64,000 bases of DNA. It comes from Callipepla californica brunnescens. Lineage: Eukaryota; Chordata; Aves; Galliformes; Odontophoridae. The position numbers were made by a program, and so were the translations under genes. The stretch is taken from the NCBI GenBank assembly GCA_023055505.1, contig JALIRH010000098.1, positions 186,001-250,000 of the forward strand. Direction: 5' to 3'. The notes under the pieces were generated by a model, which did not search any database, was not told the origin of the DNA, and worked only from the letters and a program-made list of their open reading frames with translations. Within the stretch, counting starts at the first letter, position 1. Each line of letters opens with the position of its first letter. Positions 22,585 through 35,000 of this stretch are shown piece by piece.

Positions 22585-22893
22585 GTGCAGAGACCTGTAG
22601 CTCCGAACTCTAGGTACAGCTCGCAGGTAAAGCTACCGGACATACCACTAGAAAGTCCCCTAGGTTTAATGTTAAAACATTGGGGTGATTCTCCCTCTAG
22701 ACGAGGAAAGAGTGAGGTGAAGATGGTACATGACTGTATGGAGGTATGGGGAGGAAAGCAGAGAAGGGCAGATCAGCTGTTCTGGCCAGTATTTGGGTCC
22801 TTTGAGGACCGGATCTGCCAGGCTCTAAACGCTTATGCAAATGAAAAACAGCCTTTGAATCTGGAAGATGGTGAGTATGCAAATGATGTGTAG
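22585..22893 (+). pseudogene. ERV gag, matrix-like N-terminal part
   Basis: An open frame of 102 residues reading LESPLGLMLKHWGDSP and then KMVHDCMEVWGGK, a layout typical of gammaretroviral matrix domains in avian ERVs. It stops at 22,893; gag continues in the same neighbourhood only as fragments. The start codon is the first in-frame ATG after the primer site and leader. Confidence 0.6.
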
Positions 22894-23601
22894 AATCTGA
22901 TATTGGAACCTTTCTGTTCCCCCTAATTAAAAAAAGGAATACAACAGAGGAGGACATTATACACTATCCCCCCGCCTTACGCTCCCCCCGAACAGAATCC
23001 AGCGGCTCCGCCGGAGCAAGCTGAATCTGACTTGGGAGATGAACCTGAATGTGAACCCCTAGACTTCCCTAGGAGAAGGATCACTAGAAGGCAAGCTAGG
23101 CAGGAGAGAGGTCAAGGAGGAAACGTTCTCCCTTTAAGAGAAATACCTGTAGCTACCGGAGGATCAAAGCCAGGAGCTGGCTATGTTTCAGTTCCCTTCA
23201 ACTCAGGAGATACATAAGGGAATTTCAGAAGGAGATGGGGAATTTGCTGGAGGATCCTTGAGGGGTCTCCGAGAGGCTAGATCAATCTTCAGGTCCCAAC
23301 CATTAAACTTGGGATGAAACACAGGCAATTTTGGGCATACTATTTAGAGCAGAAGAAAGGGATATGATCAGGAGGGCAGGTACGTGAATCTGGGATCAGC
23401 AACACCCGGCTGGCCCAGGAGCAGATCTAAAGTGACCCTTACAGCGGCCCAATTGGGATAATCAGAGCCAGGAACATGGTACTCACATGGCAGATTTGCG
23501 AGTTCTTATTATTCAAGGGATTAGAGAATCTGTCCCTCGGGGACAGAATATCAATAAGGCAAATAAGGCAAGCAACGGAAAAAAGATGAAACTCCTACTG
23601 A

Positions 23602-24046
23602 GTGGTTAGAGAGACTATGCAGAAATGTACAGTTCTATTCAGGATTAGATCCTGCTACCCCGTGGGGCGAGCTCTCCTGAAAACGCGGTTTGAAGCTAGG
23701 TCCTGGACAGATATTGGAAGGAAACTAGAGAAGCTGGAGGACTGGCAGGAGAGAGGATTAGATGAATTGCTGAGAGAGGCTCAGAAAGTATATGTTAAGG
23801 AGAGAGGAGGAGACTCAGAAGAGGCAAGCTGGAAGTCTGATAGCCGCGGTAAGAGAAGGACAGAAGGGGGCGTTCCAGGCAAGGAGAAGAGGGAATATTC
23901 CTCGGGCAGAAAATGCGCTTCAACCCAAGCAGAACAGACCCAGAGATATGAGAACAGTTGAATGCTTCTACTGTCAGAAAAAGGGACACATGAAGAAAGA
24001 CTGTAGAAAGAGAATCTGGGACGAGCAAATGTTTCAGGAGGACTGA
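23602..24046 (+). pseudogene. ERV gag, capsid tail and nucleocapsid knuckle
   Basis: Two overlapping frames hold the end of capsid (RSWTDIGRKLEKLEDWQERG) and a nucleocapsid with one CCHC zinc knuckle (CFYCQKKGHMKKDC, 23963-24004). A frameshift separates them. A single knuckle is the gammaretrovirus pattern. The part between the matrix fragment and here (22,894-23,601) has several stops and only scattered similarity. Confidence 0.75.
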
Positions 24047-24064
24047 GGGGGTCAGGGACTCTAT

Positions 24065-24331
24065 GTGCTGGGGACCTGGGAAAGAAACAAGCCCTTGATA
24101 AAATTGAAATTGGGTTCTCAGCGCCAGGAAATGGAATTTTTGGTAGAGTCTGGGGCAGAAAGATCGACTGTTCAATATTTACCTCGAGGATGTTCTTTAT
24201 CCTCGGAAGAGCTACAAGTAATTGGAACAAAAGGGGAACCTTTTATGGTACCTGTTGTAAAGCAGGTAGAAATAGAATCACCTAGCACCTATGGAACTGA
24301 GTCTTTTTTATTGGTACCTGAAGCAGAATAG
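24065..24331 (+). pseudogene. ERV protease with altered active site
   Basis: An 88-residue frame carrying the retropepsin core. The expected D-S/T-G active-site triplet reads ESG (LVESGAERS; codon GAG at 24146), so the catalytic Asp is replaced by Glu and the enzyme would be inactive. It follows the knuckle directly and precedes RT. Confidence 0.72.
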
Positions 24332-24479
24332 AATTTGCTAGGGAGAGATTGAATTGTGGAGTTAGGAATAAATTTGGAAGTAAAAGATAGAGAATTAACT
24401 GTTCAGCAACGTACTCTAACGATAGAAGATGAGGCTAGAATTAACCCAGAAGTTTGGTAGAGTCCAGAATCAGTAGGGA

Positions 24480-25240
24480 AGTTAGACATAGAACCCTTTG
24501 AAGTGATTCTAAAGGACCCAGGCATTCCAATTAGGGTGAAACAATATCCCATTTCACAGGAAGGTAAATCAGGGCTACAACCTGAAATGGAGAGATTAAT
24601 ATCTAAAGAACTATTAGAGCCTTGTATGTCTCCCTAGAATACTCCCATACTCCATGTAAAAAAAAAAAAACCTTATGGCACATACAGATTGGTCCACGAC
24701 TCAAGGGAAATTAAGGAGAGAACAATTCCCCGCTTCCCAGTAGTGGCAAACCCCTATATGCTGCTCGGTCAATTGAAGCCAGAATCTCAGTAGTATAGTG
24801 GAATTGATTTCAAGGATGCTTTTTGGACCTGCCCCCTGACGGCAGAATGCAGAGACTACTTTGTCTTCGAGTGGGAAGATCCAAACCCCCATAGAAAACA
24901 ACAACTCAGAGGGACAGTGCTCCCACAGGGATTCACAGAATCCCTAACTTGTTTGGGCAAGCCCTTGAGCAAGTACTAAAAACTGATGAACTAAACCCAC
25001 AGGCAACCTTAGTGCAATATGTAGATGACTTACTATTAGCTGGAGCAGGCGAGGAGACAGTTAGACAGGAGAGCATTAAACTATTGCATTTCTTTGGTTC
25101 AAAGGGGTTCCAAGTTTCAAAGGCAAAATGCCAATTTACAGAAGAGGAAGTGAAATATTTGGGACATTGGTTAAGCAAGGGAAATAAGACATTAGATCCA
25201 GAACGGGCAAATGGGATTTGATCTTGAAAAGCCCCAAGAG
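24480..25240 (+). pseudogene. ERV reverse transcriptase remnant (YVDD)
   Basis: Fragments in several frames preserve RT blocks, including the PQGFTES region and the active site YVDDLLLAG (25018-25029), followed by FFGSKGFQVSKAKCQF and the VKYLGHWL motif. Stops and frame breaks occur before the active site, and an A12 run at about 24,659 probably marks one of them. YVDD is characteristic of gammaretrovirus-like RT. Confidence 0.82.
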
Positions 25241-25419
25241 GCAAGAGGCAGGTGAGGCAGATGTTAGGGCTGCTAGGATGCTGTCGACAATGGATTGAGA
25301 ATGATAGCAGTAAGGTAAAGCTTTTATAGCAGAAACTAGTACAAGATGGCTGAAGAAAGTGGAGCCAGGAGGATGAGCAAAGATTAGAAGACTTCAAGGT
25401 AGATCTTCTTCATGCACCA

Positions 25420-26000
25420 GCGTTAAGCTTACCTGATCTAAAAAGCCCATTTGACCTTTTTGTAAATACAGACGAAGGGATCGCTTTTGGAGTAGTGAGC
25501 CAGGAATGGGCCGGGAAGAAGAAGCCAGCAGGATACTTTTCAAAACTCTTGGATCCCGTTAGCCGTGGGTGGCCTACCTGTCTACGAGCAATAGTTGCTG
25601 TAGCTCTGTTAGTAGAAGAAGCAGGGAAGATGACTTTCAGGGGTGAATTACAAGTGTATAGTCCACATGACAATAAGGGGAGTACTCCAAGAAAAAGCAG
25701 AGAAGTGGATTACAGATGCTAGACTATTGAAATAGGAAGGAATCCTAATCCATTCTCCTCAATTAGAAATAGAAACTCCAAGTTTGCCAAATCCTGCTCA
25801 ATTTTTCTATGGGGAACCAGATGAAGATTTAAGCCATGATTGCATTCAGTGTATAGAGTATCAGGCTAAAAGAGGGGAGGACTTAGAAGAGGAGAAGTTA
25901 TTAGAAGGGGGCAAATGATTTGTAGATGGCTCCTCCCGGGTGGTAGAAGGAAAAGGAAAATCAGGGGATGCTCTACTAAACGGGAAAACATTTCCAGTAA
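25420..26000 (+). pseudogene. ERV RT connection / RNase H remnant
   Basis: The frame at 25,440-25,720 shows the connection/RNase H-type segment FDLFVNTDEGIAFGVVSQEW followed by GYFSKLLDPVSRGWP. Farther on, FVDGSSRVVEGKGK (about 25,916) carries the RNase H DGS motif. Stops occur between them. Confidence 0.65.
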
Positions 26001-26259
26001 TTGAATCGGGAGCATTGGACAGAACGTGGTCAGCTCAGGCTGTGAAATTCTATACAATCCTTCCAGCCCTTCAAATGTTGAAAGGAAGCATTGGGACTGT
26101 AGACAGATTCTAGGTATGCGTATGGGGTAGTCCATACCTTGGGAAAAAGATGGGAGGAAAGAGGATTGGTAAACTCACCCGGGAAAGGGTTAATTCACCA
26201 GTCGTTAAGAAGACAAACTCTGAGGGCAAGAAGAGAACCAGAGAAAAGCGCAGTAGTAC

Positions 26260-27420
26260 ACGGAAAGGCACCAGAGGGCGATGTCGGCTGAAATAAGGGG
26301 AACTAATTTTGCTGATGAAGAAGCGAAAAGAGCGGCTCCGACAAATGGAGGTTGAGGAAAAGGAGGGAAAATGGTTATTAGCTGATGGAAGAGAGGTAAT
26401 CCCTAAAGCTTGGAGAAGATGAGGAGAATTTCCTAAGCAGACTCATTGCGGGCTTCAGGCCTTGGTGGACCAATTCACAATGAAATAGATGTGTATAGGC
26501 ATTTCTAGCATAGCCAAAGGAATTGTAGATCATTGGATGATTTGGAGGAAAGGAAAGAAACAACAACTGAGGGAAAAAATACAGGGAGGAAGGGAATGGG
26601 CTGTCAGACCTTTTGCTCAAATGCAGATAGACTTCACAGATCTCCCCAGGGTTGGAAGATAGAAGTACTTCTTAGGAAGAATCGCCCATTGAACACATTT
26701 TCTGGAGGCCTACCCCACCGCTAGGGCAACAGCCCAGACAGTAATCAAGACATTGTTCGAACATATTATCCCCAGATATGGGAACATGGAAGTTGCAGAT
26801 TCAGCTAGAGACCCTCACTTTGTATTAAAGGCAGTGTAAGAGGCTTTAGCTCCAATGGGGACCAAATGGGAATATCGCACCCCATGGCACCCACAGAGCT
26901 CTGGAAAAGTAGAAAGGTCGAATGGGGAACTTCCAAAGCGGCTTACTAAAGGAATGATTGAAACCAAGATGTCTTGGATGAAGTGTTTGCCACTGGCACT
27001 ACTTAACTGAAGAACAGAACCAAGAAGAGAGACTGGAATATCACCTTTTGAAATGGGATATGGAATGCCATATGATTTAGAACTCCCATCGGAACATCCC
27101 AAGGTAGAAGAAAATACAGGAATATTGAATTGAAATGAATAAGAGAAGGAATGAATGAAGAATGGAAGGACTGGTGGTCCAACGGCCTCCGCTAGATATG
27201 GCAATACATGGAATCAGTCCAGGAGACAAGGTTTAAATTAAAACGTGGAAAGAGTCATCTCTAACTCCCCGCTGGGAAGGACCTTTTCTTGTTTTATTAG
27301 CAACAGAAACAGCCATCCGGACAGCTGAGCGCAGATGGATCCATGCAAGCCATGTGAAAGGACCAATCCGTGACACAGGACCCCAGTGGGAGGTGTCCAA
27401 GACTTCGGACGATCTACAAA
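26260..27420 (+). pseudogene. ERV integrase remnant
   Basis: Broken frames show the catalytic-core signposts in order: MQIDFTDLPR (first Asp), DSARDPHF (second Asp region) and WHPQSSGKVERSNG (Glu), then SPFEMGYG and a C-terminal [11 protein letters not shown] segment like that of gammaretroviral integrases. Several in-frame stops are present. Nothing resembling env follows; similarity ends near 27,440 at a T-rich tract. Confidence 0.75.
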
Positions 27421-27440
27421 CCACTCTAAGAAAAATGTAA

Positions 27441-27443
27441 AAC

Positions 27444-27474
<31 letters not shown>

Positions 27475-27640
27475 TTAACAGACGAGAAAACTCAGTCATT
27501 TCCTTGTACGCTTTGTATGTATATTGTATATGTATTGTGCATTGTATACGATGAAGATTGGTGAATTCGCTCTTCCTATGAATTCCATTTAGGATTTCAC
27601 TTTGCTTCAAATAAGGGGAAGGATGCATTTGAGTGTAGGT
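27441..27640. other. Unassigned AT-rich spacer
   Basis: Contains a run of TTTTG repeats (27,447-27,475) and a TATGTATATTG-rich stretch. No gene or LTR edge is recognised. It joins the ERV remnant to G-rich telomere-like repeats. Confidence 0.5.
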
Positions 27641-29061
27641 GTCAGGTTAGGGTTGTGGTAATCTGATGCTTTGGGTTAGGTTTAGGGTTTGTTTTAGGAT
27701 TAGGTTAGGGTTATTTTTTTGTGTAGCTGAAGGTTTAGTGCAAGGGCTAGGGTTCTCTTTAGTTTGAGGTTCAGAGAAGGCTTAGGGTTAAGGTTAGGCT
27801 TAGGGTTAGGGTAAGGTTTAGGTTTAGGATTAAGGTTAGAGTTCGGGTTAGGTTTAGGGTTAGGTTTTGGATTAGGGATAGGGTTAGGTTTTGGTGTAGA
27901 TGAAGGTTTAGAGTATGGGGTAGAGCTCTCTTTAGTTTTAGGATCAGAGAAGGGTTACGCCTTGCTTGGGTACAGGATAGAGTAAGGGGGAGGGTTAGGA
28001 TTTGATTTAGGGTTGGTTTTGGGTCTAGGTTAGTTTGAGTGTTAGGCTGAGAGAAGGGGTAGGCCTTGGGTTGGGTTCTGGCTTAGTGTTAGGTTAGGAA
28101 TAGGTTTGGCGTTTGGATTGGGTTTGGGGTTAGAAGTAGGGATAGGTTAGGTGAGATCTGCGGTAATCTGATGCTTAGCTTTAGGTTTAGGGTTGGGCTT
28201 TGAGTTGGGGTTGGTTTTAGGGTCAGATTTCGATTGAAGGCAGACTTAGAGTCACAATGAGGCTAATGGTCAGGGTTTGATATACGGTTAGAGTAAGGTT
28301 TAGGTTGACTTTAAGTTTCAGGTTTGGAAAATGGTAGGCATTGCTTTTGGTGTGGTGTTTGCCTTGGGTTTAGGAATTGGAATAGGGTATGAGGACCATC
28401 AGATAGCTAGGGTAAGTCTTAGTGTTAGGGTTGGGGTTAGAGTTTAGGTGAGGGTTGTGGTAATCTGATGCTATGTGTCAGGTTTAGGCTTGGGCATCAA
28501 CTTGGGGTTGGTGTTAAAGTAGGAGTTTTTGCTTGGGTTCCGCTTCTGCTAGGGATAGATTTCTGTTTAGGGAAAGGGTTGGTCTTAGGGTAAGTGTTAG
28601 GTTTCCGGTTAGGGTTCAGAATAGAATGAGGGGCAAGGTAAGGCTTTGTGCTCGGGTTAGGGCTTGGGTTTTGGTTCGGATTAGGGTAAGTGTTTGGGTT
28701 AGGGTTAGGATAAGAATTAGTGTTAGGTTTAGTGTCAGGGGTGGGTTTTGGTGTTGATTGAGTTTTATGGTAAGGGGTAGTGAAAGTGGGTCAGGGTAGG
28801 GTTCAGCATTGGGTTAGAGCTATGGAAAGGGTTTGGGATTCTTTGAGGTTTCGGATTCGATTTCGGATTAGGGTTAGGGAGAAAGTGTTTCTCAATGTGA
28901 TGATTCTATTTAGGGATAGGATTAGGTTGAGTGTTGATGTTAGCATGAAGTTGAGGTTTAGGGTTAGGTTTAGGTTTCGGATTTGATCTGTATGTAGGGA
29001 TTGAGGCAGGGTTAGCTGGTGCGTAAGGGTGAGAGTAGGGTGAGGTTTAGCTTTAGCGTAT
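27641..29061 (+). repeat. Degenerate TTAGGG-type repeat, G-rich strand
   Basis: Same character as the 20.6-21.95 kb block. The word TGTGGTAATCTGATGC or close variants occur near 27,655, 28,160 and 28,455, and the GAGAAGGGGTAGGCCTTGGG word near 28,055. It ends sharply where the 590-bp satellite begins. Confidence 0.93.
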
Positions 29062-32000
29062 GTGTTGGAATAGGACCGATGCCGGCTGATTAGAGAAGGC
29101 GCTATTGAGTGCACGGCAGCCGGCTGACTGGCGTCTTTCTTCAGCGGCAAAAGCAGCAGGAGCCGCGACTGGTGCGATTGAATGGGAATCCGCGGCTAAG
29201 CGCGGTTCGAGCATCAAACTCTCTGCCGCTTTTTCTCTGCTTCTTAAAGGGGGCTATTCCGATGCTCCGGTGACAAGGTTTTCTGGGGAACCCTTAGAAG
29301 CGGTGGAATCACACACGCCTTTGGGAGAGGAACCAGCTTTCCGTACTTAACGCCTCTCCATTGCTTCCATAGTTCTGAAAAACATACCTTTTTGAGAGAG
29401 AATGAGAAAGATCCGCGGGTATTGTAAGAAAATTGAAGTGAATGTGTTAGATTGAGGAAGTAAAAAGGATAACAGCACTGGTCAGAGAAAAGAAGGAAAA
29501 CGTGCTCGCAGATGAATGAACGATGCAGACATACGTTGCATTCAGTAGCAGAGCAGAATGAGAATCAAAACTTTCCTTCCCATTAACACTGGGATCCAGC
29601 ACACATTCTCTTCCAACTCCAGAAACCGAGTCACTTTCACGTGTAAACCGCGAATTGTTGGAATAGGACCGCTACCGGCTGATTATTGAAAAGCCGCGAT
29701 TCAGTGCACTGCTGCTGCCGCCTGACTGGCGTCTTTCTTCAGCGGCAAAAGCAGCAGTAGCCGCGATTGATGCGATTCGAGCCTGAGACGCGGTTATTCG
29801 CGGTTCGAACATTAACACGCTGCCGGTTTGCTATGTTTGTTAAAAGTGGCTTTTGCAACGCTCCACTGACAGTGTTTTTGGGGAACACTTAGAAGAGGTG
29901 GAATCAAACATACATTTTGTAGAAGAAAAAGTTTAACGTACTTAACGCTACTATTTGACTTTTTAGCTCTGAATAACATACCGTTCCAAAAGAAAAAGGG
30001 AATGAATTGTTTGTTTGGCAAGAAAAACTTGTGTGACGATATTAACTAGAGGTACTGAAAAGGAATAACAAGACTGGTCAGAGAAAGGAATGAAAACGTG
30101 CTCGTAGATGAATGAATGATGCAGACATACGTTGCATTCAGTAGTAGAGCAGAATGAGAATCAAAACTTTCCCTCTCACTGACACTGGGATCCAGCATCC
30201 ATTCACTTACAACTCCTGAAACGGAGTCACTTTCAGGTTTCAACCGCGATTTGTTGGAATAGAACCGCTACCGGCTGATTACTGAAGACGCAATTCAGTG
30301 CACGTCTTTCAACTGACTGGCTTCTTTCTTCAGCGGCAAATGCAGCAGGAGCCGCGATTGATGCGATTCGAACATGATTCACGGTTTTCCGCGGTTCGAA
30401 CATTAGCTCGCTGCCGGTTTGCTATGTTTGTAAAAGGTAGCATTTGCAATGCTCAGATGACAGTGTTTTTGGGGAACACTTATAAGCGGTGGAATCACAC
30501 ATCCATTTGGTAGAGGAAACAGCTTTCCTTAATAAACGTTTCTCTTTTGCTTCTTTATCTCTGAATACCATACTTTTGCAAAAGAGAATCGAAAGATACT
30601 TGTGTTCGACAAGAAAAAGTTTTTCCATGTATTAACTAGAAGTACGAAAAAGAATAACAACACTGGTCAGAGTAAAGAATGAAAACGTGCTCGTAGATGA
30701 ATGAATGATGCAGAGATACGTTGCATTCAGTAGTAGAGCAGAATGAGAATCAAAACTTTCCCTCCCACTAACATTGGGATGCAGCATACATACACTTACA
30801 ACTCCTGAAACCGAGTCACTTTCACGTGTAAACCGCGATTTGTTGGAGAAGAACCGCTACCGGCTGATTACTGAAGCCGCGATTCCGTGCACTTTTACCG
30901 GCTGACTAGCGTCTTTCTTCAGCGGCAAAAGCAGCAGGAGCCGCGACTGGTGCGATTGAATCGGAATCCGCGGCTAAGCGCGGTTCGAGCATCAAACTCT
31001 CGGCCGCTTTTTCTCTGCTTCTAAAGGGAGCTATTCCGATGCTCCGGTGACAAGGTTATCTGTGGAACCCTTAGAAGCGGTGGAATCACACACACCTGTG
31101 GGAGAGGAACCAGCTTTCCGTACTTAACGCCTCTCCATTGCTTCCATAGTTCTGACAAACATCCCTTTTTGAGAGAGAATGAGAAAGATCCGCGGGTATT
31201 GTAAGAAAATTGAAGTGAATGTGTTAGATTGAGGAAGTAAAAAGGATAACAGCACTGGTCAGAGAAAAGAATGAAAACGTGCTCGCAGATGAATGAACGA
31301 TTCAGACGTACGTTGCATACAGTAACAGAGCAGAATAAGAATTAAAACTTTCACTCCTATTAAAACTGGGATCCAGCACACATTCTCTTCCAACTCCAGA
31401 AACCGAGTCACTTTCACGTGTAAACCGCGAATTGTTGGAATAGGACCGCTACCGGCTGATTTTTGAAAAGCCGCGATTCAGTGCACTGCTGCCGTCTGAC
31501 TGGCGTCTTTCTTCAGCGGCAAAAGCAGCAGTAGCCGCGATTGATGAGATTCGAGCGGAATCCGAGGTTCTGAGCGGTTCGAATATTAACACTCTGCCGG
31601 TTTGCTCTGCTTGTTAAAGAAGGCTTTTGCAAAGCTTCGATGATAGTGTTTTTAGGGAACACTTAGAAGAGGTGGAATCAAACATACATTTGGTAGAAGA
31701 AAAAGTTTAACGTACTTAACGCTACTATTTGACTTTTTAGCTCTGAATACCATACCGTTCCAAAAGAAAAAGGGAATGAATTGTTTGTTTGGCAAGAAAA
31801 ACTTGTGTGACGATATTAAAAAGAGGTAGAAAAAGGAATAACAAGACTGGTCAGAGAAAAGAATGAAAACGTGCTCGTAGATGAATGAACGATGCAAACG
31901 TACGTTGCATTCAGTAGTAGAGCAGAATGAGAATCAAAACTTTCCCTCCCACAAACACTGGGATGCAGCATACATACACTTACAACTCCTGAAACGGAGT

Positions 32001-35000
32001 CACTTTCACGTGTAAACCGCGATTTGTTGGAGAAGAACCGCTACCGGCTGATTACTGAAGCCGCGATTCCGTGCACTTTTACCGGCTGACTGGCGTCTTT
32101 CTTCAGCGGCAAAAGCAGCAGGAGCCGCGACTGGTGCGATTGAATGGGAATCCGCGGCTAAGCGCGGTTCGAGCATCAAATTCTCTGCCGCTTTTTCTCT
32201 GCTTCTAAAGGGAGCTATTCCGATGCTCCGGTGACAAGGTTTTCTGGGGAACCCTTAGAAGCGGTGGAATCACACACACCTTTGGGAGAGGAACCAGCTT
32301 TCCGTACTTAACGTCTCTCCATTGCTTCCATAGTTCTGAAAAACATACCTTTTTGAGAGAGAATGAGAAAGATCCGCGGGTATTGTAAGAAAATTGAAGT
32401 GAATGTGTTAGATTGAGGAAGTAAAAAGGATAACAGCACTGGTCAGAGAAAAGAAGGAAAACGTGCTCGCAGATGAATGAACGATGCAGACATACGTTGC
32501 ATTCAGTAACAGAGCAGAATGAGAATCAAAACTTTCCTTCCCAGTAACAATGGGATCCAGCATACATTCACTTCCAACTCCTGAAACCGAGTCACTTTCA
32601 CATGTAAAACGCGATTTGTTGGAATAGGACCGCTACGGGCTGATTTTTGAAAAGCCGCGATTCAGTGCACTGCTGCTGCCGCCTGACTGGCGTCTTTCTT
32701 CAGCGGCAAAAGCAGCAGTAGCCGCGATTGATGCGATTCGAGCCTGAGACGCGGTTCTTCGCGGTTCGAACATTAACACGCTGCCGGTTTGCTATGTTTG
32801 TTAAAAGTGGCTTTTGCAACGCTCCGCTGACAGTGTTTTTGGGGAACACTTAGAAGAGGTGGAATCAAACATACATTTGGTAGAAGAAAAAGTTTAACGT
32901 ACTTAACGCTACTATTTGACTTTTTAGCTCTGAATACCATACCGTTCCAAAAGAAAAAGGGAATGAATTGTTTGTTTGGCAAGAAAAACTTGTGTGACGA
33001 TATTAACTAGAGGTACTGAAAAGGAATAACAAGACTGGTCAGAGAAAGGAATGAAAACGTGCTCGTAGATGAATGAATGATGCAGACATACGTTGCATTC
33101 AGTAGTAGAGCAGAATGAGAATCAAAACTTTCCCTCTCACTAACACTGGGATCCAGCATCCATTCACTTACAACACCAGAATTGGAGTCACTTTCAGGTT
33201 TCAACCGCGATTTGTTGGAATAGAAACGCTGCCGGCTGATTACTGAAGACGCAATTCAGTGCACGTCTTTCAACTGACTGGCTTCTTTCTTCAGCGGCAA
33301 AAGCAGCAGGAGCCGCGATTGAGGCGATTCGAACATGATTCACGGCTTTCCGCTGTTCGAACATTAGCACGCTGCCGGTTTGCTATGTTTGTTAAAGGGA
33401 GCTTTTGCAATGCTCAGATGACAGTGTTTTTGGGGAACATAGAGAAGCGGTGCATTCACACAATGCAATTAGTAGAAGAAACAGCTTTCCGTAATAAACG
33501 TTTCTCTTTTGCTTCTTTATCTCTGAATACCATACTTTTGCAAAAGAGAATCGAAAGATACTTGTGTTCTACAAGAAAAAGTTTTTCCATGTATTAACTA
33601 GAAGTACGAAAAAGAATAACAACACTGGTCAGAGTAAAGAATGAAAACGTGCTCGTAGATGAATGAATGATGCAGACATACGTTGCATTCAGTAGCAGAG
33701 CAGAATGAGAATCAAATCTTTCCCTCCCACTAACATTGGGATGCAGCATACATACACTTACAGCTCCTGAAAAGGAGTCACTTTCACGTGTAAACCGCGA
33801 TTTGTTAACGAAGAACCGCTACCGGCTGATTACTGAAGCCGCGATTCCGTGCACTTTTACCGGCTGACTGGCGTCTTTCTTCAGCGGCAAAAGCAGCAGG
33901 AGCCGCGACTGGTGCGATTGAATCGGAATCCGCGGCTAAGCGCGGTTCGAGCATCAAATTCTCTGCCGCTTTTTCTCTGCTTCTAAAGGGAGCTATTCCG
34001 ATGCTCCGGTGACAAGGTTTTCTGGGGAACCCTTAGTAGCGGTGGAATCACACACACCTTTGGGAGAGGAATTATCTTTCCGTACTTAACGTCTCTCCAT
34101 TGCTTCCATAGTTCTGAAAAACATACCCTTTTAGAGAGAATGGCAAAGATCCGCGGGTATTGTAAGAAAATTGAAGTGAGTGTATTAGATTAAGGAAGTA
34201 AAACGGATAACAGCACTGGTCAGAGAAAAGAATGAAAACGTGCTCGCAGATGAATGAACGATGCAGACATACGTTGCATTCAGTAACAGAGCAGAATGAG
34301 AATCAAAACTTTCCTTCCCATTAACACTGGGATCCAGTACACATTCTCTTCCAACTCCTGAAACCGAGTCACTTTCACGTGTAAACCGCGAATTGTTGGA
34401 ATAGGACCGCTACCGGCTGATTTTTGAAAAGCCGCGATTCAGTGCACTGCTGCCGACTGACTGGCGTCTTTCTTCAGCGGCAAAAGCAGCAGTAGCCGCG
34501 ATTGATGCGATTCGAGCCTGAGACGCGGTTCTTCGCGGTTCGAACATTAACACGCTGCCGGTTTGCTATGTTTGTTTGAAGTGGCTTTTGCAAAGCTCCG
34601 ATGATAGTGTTTTTGGGGAACACTTAGAAGAGGTGGAATCAAATATACATTTGATAGAAGAAACAGCTTGACGTACTTAACGCTACTATTTGACTTTTTA
34701 GCTCTGAATACCATACCGTTCCAAAAGAAAAAGGGAATGAATTGTTTGTTTGGCAAGAAAAACTTGTGTGACGGTATTAACTAGAGGAACTAAAAAAGGT
34801 AACAAGACTGGTCAGAGAAAGGAATGAAAACGTGCTCGTAGATGAATGAACGATGCAGACATACGTTGCATTCTGTAGTAGAGCACAATGAGAATCAAAA
34901 CTTTCCCTCCCACTAACATTGGGATGCAGCATACATACACATACAACTCCTGAAACCGAGTCACTTTCACGTGTAAACCGCGATTTGTTGGAATAGAACC

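Larger units (their letters stand above)
22021..27440 (+). mobile_element. Endogenous retrovirus, gammaretrovirus-like, decayed, no env
   Basis: Plus-strand order: LTR, tRNA-His primer site, matrix-like gag start, capsid tail, one CCHC knuckle, protease, YVDD reverse transcriptase, RNase H and integrase, ending near 27,440 without env or 3' LTR. A single zinc knuckle, YVDD and the layout fit class I (gamma/epsilon-like) elements. Many stops and frameshifts interrupt every gene. Both flanks are G-rich telomere-like repeats in the same orientation, so the element landed in, or was moved into, subtelomeric repeat DNA. Confidence 0.88.

Noticed and set aside
22894..23601. A capsid gene in the gammaretrovirus-like ERV
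   Set aside because: Several stops and frame changes; only the tail near 23.7 kb is recognisable.
27441..27640. 3' LTR of the gammaretrovirus-like ERV
   Set aside because: No similarity to the 5' LTR at 22.0-22.5 kb and no AATAAA with LTR-type ends.
29760..29815. tRNA gene suggested by GGTTCGAAC
   Set aside because: No A box at a proper distance and no cloverleaf could be drawn; only the B-box-like word is present.
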